A stretch of 64,000 nt of DNA from assembly GCA_017591395.1 (NCBI GenBank), contig WEDG01003298.1:74501-138500 (forward strand), in the 5' to 3' direction. Origin of the DNA: Schistocephalus solidus. Lineage: Eukaryota; Platyhelminthes; Cestoda; Diphyllobothriidea; Diphyllobothriidae. Shown one piece after another: positions 55,480 to 64,000 of this stretch. The position numbers and the translations under genes are program-made. The notes beneath the pieces were generated by a model. That model ran no database searches, had not been told where the DNA came from, and was given only the letters and a program-made list of their open reading frames with translations. The stretch's first letter is position 1. Every line of letters begins with the position of its first letter.

Positions 55480-57924
55480 CTGAAGAATCAGGACAAAAGG
55501 GGGCGGGGAGGCGGAGGTCAATAGAAAGCCTGGGGCAAGTTAATTATCAAACTTGCGTCAAAATTGAAGGTTTGGGTCATCCAAGCTTCAGTTATCCCTT
55601 CACAAAATAACAGATGGGTTAAGAGGCAGGTATGAAACAGATGTAGCTAGTTCTGGCTAGCCTCACACCAGGTTTGGGCATTCGCAGTCTACAATACCAA
55701 TAAATCCGCCCGAACAGGAAAAAGACGCATATGTGGTAGTTGAATGTAGAACAGGCAAGCATGCCGAAGCATACCGTGTACCAGAAACGCTGACAGACAG
55801 AACCTCTTGAGCTCCTCGCCAGACTAAACCTCAGAGATGATATTACTAAGTATATTAGAAACGAGAGTAAAGACAAGGATGAAAATAATAGATATAGAGC
55901 TACATAGTTCACCCCTTCCGGGATGACTTAGGCGGCAAAATATCCCCGTGGAGGGCCCACTTTAGGAAAAATAGATCTCGGAGGCTAATAATCCAAATGA
56001 AATTTGATTGCGAAACATGCCAGAGAGCGGTAAGGCATGACGAAGGACAACTTACAGAAACAGGTATGTCACTAGGAAGCTGCTAGTTAGTAAAACCGTG
56101 ACACAGCACGAGACACAAACTAGAAAGAGCTCTTAACAGCGGTCTAATCAAGCAGTTTGCATCAGTCGAAAAAAAACCTATTTATCTATTGAACCGCTGC
56201 ATAATTGCTTAACCAAACCTTTATTTATCGACCAGGTAAATAAAACGAAAAGACGGTGCCCAAGGCATTTGACGAGATACCGGTAACAAAGAGTTTGAAG
56301 GTTATTCTAGACAGTAACAATGTCCAAACAACTATAACAAGGATTAGCATATCTGACGGGGCCAAATATTGAGTCATCTGAATAGCAATAGCCGTCTGGC
56401 CCTGTAAAATATGAAAGTCGTAAGTGCAGTTGCAAAAATAAAGGCCGGGAAACGGCGCAGTATATAGACGTGCGGACAGGAAGTGGAGATAGCATGCCAG
56501 ACGCACGGTTTATTATCAGATAATAACAGAAAAAAAGCCCAGAATTAGTTTTTACGGTCATGCTGACTAGGATCTACTGATGCATGGAAAAAAGCAAATA
56601 GTTAGGCATCCAAATTGAGCTCGAAGCTAAAACAGGCGTGGCTGCAGGAGACTCGGCTTCTAGATACCGCTTTGGAGGATTGCACCTATGGTAAACATGC
56701 AATTGAATATGTTCAACGCGTGCTTCAATGTTTGAAAAGACAACTAGGCCTCCTTCTCGACCCCATGGGGATGGTATTTCGGTCAACGATGCACCTCAGG
56801 TATACCACAAATGTCATCTGATTTCACATTTTGCAGTTTGCACCAAACACAGACAGCCAAAGGTAGTTAGCTTTTGAATGTGTTTAGCCTTCAAGGCATT
56901 GGACCCAAAATTTATTCAAGTCATGGCGACAGCATCAAAGGTATATCAGGTTTGATGTAAGTCGTCTAACCTGCTTTTTTTCACGTACGTTTCATCATTT
57001 ACAGAAGGCAGTACTAAAAAAGCAGAACTCGACTACCTTCTTCCCCAACCCTCTTTTGGTTAGTGACAGGCAAGTTATGTTGACCTTTTTGGATAATTCT
57101 GCACCTCGGTGGAATGCAACGTGTTTGGCATACTCACTGTTGGCGAGCATGCTCGGTGAGCCTCACAGGAGACGATAGGTGAATCGCACTGGTGCGCGAG
57201 TAGCATATCACATTTACCAAAAGAAACACAGGGACGGTGGAAGCCGGCATCCGCGGCGCATGGCACAGTCTTAAGTCAGTGGATACATTAAATCGGACGA
57301 CGGAAGAGGAGACTAAAAAATAGCGCCTATTCTGGATAGCACAAGTAAGACATTCATCAATAATGCTTGTAAGCCCAGACATGAAAAAGGGAAAGCGTTA
57401 AATAAGATTTTTGTGGGCGTGGGCCCGAATACACAGGGCTGTTACCATAGAAACAATATTCGACGGTAAGAGTAACTGGAAAATCTACCAAAGCCAAGTG
57501 AGAAAACTTTCCCGTTATTTATCTCTGAATAGTACTATAGGTGAAGTGACCGAAACGGATCGCGGACATCCAGCGGCTGAAGATTACTGGTGTGGTAAGC
57601 ACACGCACTGTGCCAAAACCGGTCCAACTACGATGGAGCAGCTAACTCATGCGGAGGATCGCTGAGTAGATACCGCAATTTTTATGGTGGCGTCGCGACG
57701 GGCATTCGCATTTAACGAGGGTAAAAAACGGGACACAAGGGCACATTAAGAACCTCCTCAAAAAGGCCTCAGCTTAGTCAAGAAAACTTTGAAACCCCTT
57801 CACAGAATAGAAAGGCATGATGCGCAGCTGTCAAACCTATAGCAGTTATCCTCGAAGCCACTCGAATACAAGAGGTCAAGGCGAAACGAAAAGCGTGAGA
57901 CTGGAATTCTACCTACAGACAGTA
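55480..57924. other. Unassigned sequence upstream of the polyQ exon
   Basis: No gene or shared repeat recognised. Further 5' exons of the TSC22-like gene could lie here or beyond, but none could be read. Confidence 0.3.
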
Positions 57925-58030
57925 CCGACGAAGATAAAGGAAACTAGAATGGTCATTTCTGGCTCAGTAGCCGTTATCAGCCAGCTATACCAAACTCCAG
58001 GTGTTGCAACACATAGGGTGAGCGCACTAC
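57925..58030 (-). repeat. SINE-2 3' fragment
   Basis: ACCGACGAAGATAAAGGAAA, TGGTCATTTCTGGCTCAGTA and GCCGTTATCAGCCAGCTATA, then CCAGGTGTTGCAACAC, match the part of SINE-2 outside the tRNA body. The B-box and beyond are missing. Confidence 0.6.
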
Positions 58031-59494
58031 GACCAGACTGGAATGTCGCAGACCAAAATCGCAGCGCCAAACTCCAGTCAATACGCCCTCAAAGTAAACG
58101 AAAGTTCAAGGTCCAGATTGTCCCTCCAGGGTATCTGCGGATTCCTTTCAATGACAGTAATACCAACTCACTCAATAAAACATCCCGCATGCTTCTCTTC
58201 ACGGTAAAAGCGAGCTCCGGCTCAAGTTTGCTCATGTCGGACATCTTCCTTCCCACCACAACAGGAGAGCCAGCGCCGGATAAGCCGAAACGCCCACGCT
58301 TTCCCGTTTAGACACCCGTCGGTCTTTTTGATAATATTCGCCTACACAACAAAAATCGCTATAATGCCACCAACCAGTCAAACTCACACCGTTCCCACAC
58401 ACACGGTCAATGCATGGACCATTTCGGTCAAATACGCAAACGCTAGGTCTACCTGCTTTGCATACACCAACGCAACACTGATATTCGTAAAGGTGTGTGC
58501 GCGAGCATGGCATGCGATCGACAACACCACGTCAGCCACCACGCCCAATCTCAGTCCCCAACAAGCAATAGGCGGGGGTCGATCCTGCTCACTAGAATAT
58601 GCATGACGCAACAAGGCTGCCCGCTTACGGAGGATAACTCGGTTTGTATTAAGCAAATTAAAGGCGCTGAGAGTCATGCCATCTAAAAATCTCTGAACGG
58701 AAGACTACTCCGTCATGATAAACTTACGCACCCCACGGTAGTTTTTCTTTCTGTGTTCCGGAGCGAGTTAATTTGAGAGGACCATTAAAGACATCGGTAG
58801 TGCCCGGAATAACCAGAGAATTGTGTGGACACCAAACTGTTCGACTTATCACGTTTTTGTTCTACTTCTAAAAGATGGTGAGGGAGACTCAATGAGCACT
58901 ATTAGAATCAAACAAATTGTACTGGAATAACTTCAAAAACCCAGCTCAGTGAACTCTTGAGGTGCTGTACGCTTTTGAAATAGTAGCAAGCCAGACCTGT
59001 CATATGTGAGGACGAAGTAGTTATAATACTCTCAACACTATATTTGAGCTTCATGCGGTGGATATTAGAGGGGAGATGCGTGTCGTAAGTCTGTTGGATA
59101 CGAAAAGGGGTAAATAACCTACAGGGCATGCGTTTACCGCGTGCATAAAAGGGCATAGCAGTCGACACACCACCGCCGCCAGTCTCCACGTGCGTTCTTC
59201 AGTTCAAGCGTCCAATCAAAAAGGTCTACCGAGAACGCAAAGGTGCTTGAGGCAAAAAGAATAAAACAATTGAAGGAGACCATCTTTACCTCTCAGTCCA
59301 ATGAGAGCGTTTAGGTCAGTTGCGAAAGTGCAGGCTTGGCGTAGGCCATCAACCCCAGTCGCTCTTTTCGCAGAGGCGACGACGAAGGCCAAATCAAAGG
59401 TGAGCAACGAGCGTAAACCCATCAGAGGACGGGGGCTGGCGGCATAACGCCTGGCTGTCAGCATCTTACGGCCCCTTTACTTTTCAGTCTTGCT
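58031..59494. other. Unassigned sequence
   Basis: A plus-strand frame open to 58311 has no recognisable domain. No shared repeat. Confidence 0.3.
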
Positions 59495-59830
59495 CCCAAC
59501 GGCAGTTCGACCGTCGATTTCGACGAGGTCCACCGTATGCTCCACACCAGGTGGTGCAGGGACGGTGACTTGCGCGTGAATTAGTTTTAAGTGATAGTAG
59601 CCTTGCGCTGCAGCTACCGCACTCTCTCCTCCTCCCCCAGCTGAGTTCGGTGTCAAGATAGAGCCAAGAAGACCGGAGATGGGAGAGGGCGCAGGTGGCT
59701 GGCGCGGCCGGAGCCACCCCTGGGCGTGCCACCACACCTGGCTCGGATCCCACGGAGTGGGAGTGCCATAAAGGCCACATTAAGAAGGAGCCATTGCAAC
59801 CATTGCAACCATCGCCAGTCAGCCACTCCA
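59495..59830 (+). repeat. Repeat C copy, LINE-sense, directly upstream of LINE-1 copy A
   Basis: ACGGCAGTTCGACCGTCG, GACGGTGACTTGCGCGTGAA, GTGTCAAGATAGAGCCAAGA, AGGTGGCTGGCGCGGCCGG and AAGGCCACATTAAGAAGGAG, ending with a duplicated CATTGCAAC. It is the best-preserved proximal half. If repeat C is the LINE-1 3' UTR, this is the end of a preceding LINE-1 in tandem. Confidence 0.7.
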
Positions 59831-60407
59831 CACACTAGTTAGGGGCAGCACCACACAGCTTGCATTTGGTCGCTCCATTTGTCTCGTACAGGTGGTGAAT
59901 GCTCCTGTGGCCGCCTCTAACTGGTACCCAACTCTCACCTGTGGCTCCTCGAAGTTGGGTTCTTCCCAGCGGCCACACCCCGGGCAACCGTCACGACCGG
60001 CGGGCTAAACCAGGTGAGGGTCTCCGGTGTTGTGTGTGCCTCCACACCCGGTATGTCTGACTCCCGAACTTCCCACCTCCCCCTCTCAAAAAGTCCTACG
60101 GTGGGGGCGACAGCAACCCCGTAGGCGGCCCAAACTAACTCGGGTCGTTCTCCCACTAAAACAAATCCGTGACCCATAGTGGAGTTCGGCAGCCGTCTGG
60201 GATGTCCAAGCAGCCCTATTTAGGGATAGCACTGCTTGCCTCCTCGCGGAGAAAGGGGCTAGAAAATGTGCCCTAAAAAAGTGCTGGGTCTCACGTCTTC
60301 TGCAGCCGGCCGTGGCTCGCAGATCGCAAACTACGCGGTCGTAAAACTCAAACAAACAACAATACCCCCGTCCCCATCCCCCTCGCCATACTCTCCAGGC
60401 TGCTCGG

Positions 60408-61230
60408 GTGAGTCCACTCACACTAGCAGCCTGGAATGTTCGTTCCCTTTTAGACAATCCTAGGAGCAACCGGCCGGAACGGAGGACGACGCTAGTCGCT
60501 CGGGAACTGGCGCGCTACAAGGTGGACATTGCTGCTCTCAGCAAGACCCGATTCTCTGAGCAGGGTCAGCTGGAGGAGGTGGGTGCCGGCTACACTTTCT
60601 TCTGGAGCGGCCGGCCAAAGGCAGAGCGACGCGACGCTGGTGTTGCCTTTGCCATCCGTAACGACATCGTGGGACGTCTGCCCTGTCTGTCGCAGGGTAT
60701 CAATGATCGCCTGATGAGCCTCCGCCTGCCTCTTCGGGAGACCAGTTCGCCACCATCATCAGTGCCTACGCTCCCCCAATGACGAGCTCTGATGCGGCGA
60801 AGGACAAATTCTACGAGGACCTGCACGCCTTGCTGGCGACTGTACCGAAAGAGGACAAGTTAATTGTCCTTGGTGACTTCAATGCCCGCGTCGGGACGGA
60901 CCACGCTGTCTGGCAGGGAGTGCTGGGTCCCCACGGTCTCGGTAGCTGTAACGATAACGGCCTCCTTCTTCTGTGCACGTGTGCGGAACACCGTCTCCTG
61001 CTGTCCAACACCTTCTTCCGCCTTCCGACGCGGGAGAAGGCCACGTGGATGCACCCTCGGTCGCGGCGCTGGCATCTGCTGGACTATGTTCTCGTCCGGA
61101 CGCGAGATCGACAGGACGTGCTTGTAACCAAGGCGATCCACGATGCCGATGGTTGGACAGATCACCGCCTCGTCATCTCCCAGATGAGGCTCCGACTGCA
61201 ACCCCGACGAAGGTCCCAAGGTAAGAGGCC
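60408..61230 (+). pseudogene. LINE-1 copy A APE-type endonuclease
   Basis: Exonuclease-endonuclease-phosphatase fold: WNVRSLL (start strand), ARYKVDIAALSKTRF, GRPKAERRDAGVAFAIRN, SLRLPLR then (after the frameshift at about 60738) [23 protein letters not shown] (GDFN catalytic motif, about 60867-60899), [17 protein letters not shown], and [13 protein letters not shown] (final Asp-His). The metal-binding Glu of the S-E-T-R motif is Lys here (AAG at 60543), which should abolish cleavage. No ATG lies close upstream in frame; the true start was not determined. Confidence 0.85.
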
Positions 61231-61779
61231 ACCATGTAAGTTAAATACTCTTTTATTAAATTTGCCTGCTCACTGTTTTGATTTTAGTAACCAAATAACC
61301 GAGAAACTGGAGGACCTGCATGCTCCAGATGATAACGCTACCGTGGAGACACGATGGTGTCAACTGCGAAATGTCATCCAGTCCACCACCCTCGATGTTC
61401 TCGGACGCGCACGCCGTCGACACCAGGACTGGTTTGACGACCATGACGCCGACATCAGCAACTTACTCGCGGAGAAGAATGGGATAAACAAAGCCTACAT
61501 GGACCTTCGGACTGACGCCACCAAAGCAGCCTTCTTCAGATGCCGGCGCCTTGTACAACAACGACTGCGGGAGATGCAGGATGCCTGGATGATCCGAAAG
61601 GCTGAGGAAATCCAGGGGTATGCGGACCGCAATGAAATGAAAAACTTTTTCAAAGCCATCAAGGCCATCTACGGCTCGTGTATCAAGGGGTCCGCACCGC
61701 TGCTTAGCTCTGACGGCACAACACTGCTGACAGAGAAATCGCAAATTCTGAAGCGCTGGGCCGAGCACTTCAGAAATGT

Positions 61780-62449
61780 CCTTAATTGCTCATCAGCCAT
61801 CTCCGATGCTGCCATTGACCGGCTCCCTCAAGTGGACACGAACAATGACCTGGATCTGCCGCCTTCCCTACCAGAAACCATCCGGGCCGTGCAGCAGATT
61901 TCCAGCGGTAAAGCACCGGGATCCGACGCAATCCCACCGGAAGTATACAAGCACGGTGGGCCCCGGTTGATGGCAGAACTCACAACACTCTTCCAGGAGA
62001 TGTGGCGCCAAGGACAAGTTCCTCAGGATTTAAAAGACGCCACCATCGTCCATCTCTACAAACGGAAGGGGAACCGGCAACTCTGTGATAATCACAGAGG
62101 CATCTCGTTGCTCAACATCGCCGGGAAGCTCTTCGCCCGTATCCTTCTCAATCGTCTTAACGGTCACCTAGAGCAGGGCCTGCTCCCGGAAAGCCAATGC
62201 GGCTTCCGCCGACACCGCGGAGCAACCGATATGATCTTTGCCGCCCGCCAGCTACAAGAGAAGTGTCAGGAGGTGCGAACTCACCTATACACTACCTTCG
62301 TGGATCTAACGAAAGCCTTTGACACGGTGAATCGTGACGGACTGTGGAAAGTCATGCAGAAATTTGGTTGTCCTGAGCGGTTCACGCACATGGTGCGTCA
62401 GCTTCATGACGGGATGACGGCGCGCGGCACTGACAACGGGACGGTATAG
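61780..62449 (+). pseudogene. LINE-1 copy A N-terminal RT, truncated
   Basis: Readable blocks: [98 protein letters not shown] and [20 protein letters not shown] (motif A Asp present). The polymerase stops shortly afterwards at [15 protein letters not shown], where intact relatives continue into motif B and FADD. This part contains no stop. Confidence 0.85.
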
Positions 62450-62480
62450 ATATATACGCACACGCACACACACACACACG
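62450..62480. repeat. (CA)n microsatellite at the LINE-1 breakpoint
   Basis: TATATACGCACACGCACACA and further CA units directly follow the truncated LINE-1 frame. Confidence 0.85.
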
Positions 62481-64000
62481 GGAGGGTAAGCGTGCGAGCA
62501 ACCATGCGTCCGTATGCGTCATCCTGACAGCGGCCGGTCCGGCCTTTCTTTTGGCTTGCTTCCACTCTGCTTCTACTGGCTGAGGGGTGGCAGGTAAACT
62601 TGGTCCGAGAGCGCGCTGTTCGAAAAGGGAAAGAGGGCGAAAGGCACGGTCCTCAAAACGCGCCTGCGCTGGCGCGACACAGTAATTCCTTCCGCACGTC
62701 CGTGGTATACGCGCACCGCCAATGAAAGTATTTTGGCTAGTGAACATCGCTATTGGCAAGACCTTAAAGACGACCCGGGCGACATAAGAGCTAGAGCTAG
62801 GCCGTTAATGGTGAGATGCAAAGTCAGCACGATGCGTCACGTCTACGCCCAAGCAGCCGTAAAATTAACACTAGAATGATTTTTTTCGAGTGGCAACAAT
62901 GGAGGGAATGTCTTACGCAAGGCAATGTTTGTAAGTAGAGTTCAGGTGCTTGTGTTCATCCGTCAGTGTGAACTGATTGGGCCGTAAATAACGCAGCTAA
63001 ATACTCGGGCGGTTTTATAACGCAGGATTTTAGTTTAGCCGTAGAACGCCCACACCGATTATGCATCGATTAGTCATATCCTATTCATCAAGGAACATGT
63101 GATTGTATATAATCTGGGGGAGGGGCAATATGCACCGCGGTAAGGAGCACGTTAGTCAAGCTTGACATACACAGTACAGGAAGATACCAAGAGACTAACT
63201 AGGGATAGGCAGAAGTAGAGTTTTTTGGATTCTAATGTTCTCATCTTCAAGATTACTCCGTTCATCAGGCCAGAACAAAAAAGCCGTTATCTAATCACGC
63301 TGGAATCCAAGTCCTGCGAACATGCCTGTGATTACCTAGACTTGAGGGACCAACAACCTTGGCTATCTACTAGTCTGTCAAGTTTCGGTAACGCTGTCAT
63401 AATAACATGGCAATGACGGCCTCATGACGACGCGTTTGCTGAAACCACAAAGGTTAGTGTAGCATAGAATTTCGCAGAAATTATCATCACCTTTTTTAAG
63501 ACAGACACTGCACTATACTGCCTTTCTACCAACATCACACAAGTCGGAATAAAACAAATGCAGATGAGTAGACAGAATAAGGAAAGCAGAACGAATCGAA
63601 GAACTAACGCGAAATAAATATAATCTCAAGTGTAAAAATATGGTCGTCATAGTGCATGGTCGGGCAGGAGTACGTGTACAAAATCGTCACAGCAACCAAT
63701 GTTTACTAACGCTTCATCAAGACGCGAGTCATGCCACACACTTCCTCCCAATCATTCACTGTTCCGTTTAGCTTTCAATAAGGCCAAACCCTGAAACCCC
63801 GGCATGTTTAACTACCTCGAGCAACGGATTCCTTGGAGGGGCCAACGGGATTAAAATGTCAAACCTGCGTCAGGACGCCAGTGCACCAACATCGGCTTAG
63901 CTGACTACTGTCCTCGAAACATCGAGATATGGTGATCTACCAAGTCTAGTCAGAATGAGGTCATCAAAGTACTCGACTTATTAATGAGCGTCCCGATGTG
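62481..64000. other. Unassigned sequence to the window end
   Basis: No gene or shared repeat recognised. LINE-1 does not resume after the microsatellite within this window. Confidence 0.35.

Larger units (their letters stand above)
59840..62449 (+). mobile_element. LINE-1 copy A: 5' end and endonuclease present, 3' end missing
   Basis: The leader at 59840-60400 matches that of copy C. The endonuclease begins about 60420 (LTLAAWNVRSLLDNPRSN), with a one-base frameshift at about 60738, and continues as a 556-codon frame to 62449. The RT is lost after motif A: the frame ends RGTDNGTV at a TAG that merges into a CA microsatellite, so motif B, FADD and the zinc fingers are absent. 3' truncation with an intact 5' region is the reverse of normal LINE truncation, so later deletion, microsatellite-mediated breakage or misassembly is likely. 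Confidence 0.85.

Noticed and set aside
55619..55912. A membrane protein exon on the minus strand
   Set aside because: The frame is hydrophobic because of base composition. No splice signals or homology were recognised.
1..64000. CRISPR array, bacterial operon or phage region
   Set aside because: No regularly spaced short direct repeats, no ribosome-binding-site-led gene strings and no phage genes; everything readable is eukaryotic retroelement or host exon.

Overview
This window looks like non-coding, transposon-rich DNA from a flatworm nuclear genome, most likely a tapeworm of the Diphyllobothriidea (Spirometra, Schistocephalus or Diphyllobothrium group). There is no operon structure and no long intact gene. 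Splice-like signals, poly-purine and TA microsatellites and tRNA-derived SINEs all point to a eukaryote. The order is inferred by recognition, not by a search: one LINE family here (called LINE-1 below, a local name) encodes an APE-type endonuclease, a reverse transcriptase and a run of C2H2 zinc fingers after the RT, which I associate with these worms.

The best host gene is on the minus strand. An exon at 55287-55479 ends ...LLQSM and an exon at 38666-39464 begins DVIGFAIV. Both splice in phase 0 and together give a TSC22/Bunched-like TSC box (leucine zipper) followed by a Q/P/S-rich tail. The proposed intron of about 15.8 kb is filled with repeats. A second, unidentified gene end lies at 22172-22645 (minus), where two reading frames join cleanly across a 29-nt mini-intron. 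A third possible coding remnant is at 21084-21420 (minus).

The rest is mobile DNA in several layers. (1) A decayed Ty3/gypsy element at 5859-10560 whose integrase is split by tRNA-derived SINE units. (2) Three LINE-1 copies: C at 15940-17680 (endonuclease deleted, solo LTR inserted), B at 33197-36124 (minus, 5'-truncated, with zinc fingers) and A at 59840-62449 (5' end present, 3' end missing). (3) Fragments of a second LINE at 1-833, 46150-46990 and perhaps 11470-11630. (4) Two tRNA-derived SINE families, several of them in head-to-head foldback pairs. (5) Inverted-repeat elements (family D) whose interior is degenerate telomere-like GGTTAGG/CCTAAC sequence. (6) A TIR element (family G) with GGTAACGGTA ends and a related family H. 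(7) A long non-coding repeat C, a solo LTR family F and a short repeat E.

The nesting gives a relative chronology. Family D and SINE-2 inserted into SINE-1 at 29735-30720, a TA-flanked SINE-2 remnant inserted into family H at 53531-53797, SINE-1 inserted into gypsy, and LTR F inserted into LINE-1. All element assignments are by eye, and family letters are local names.
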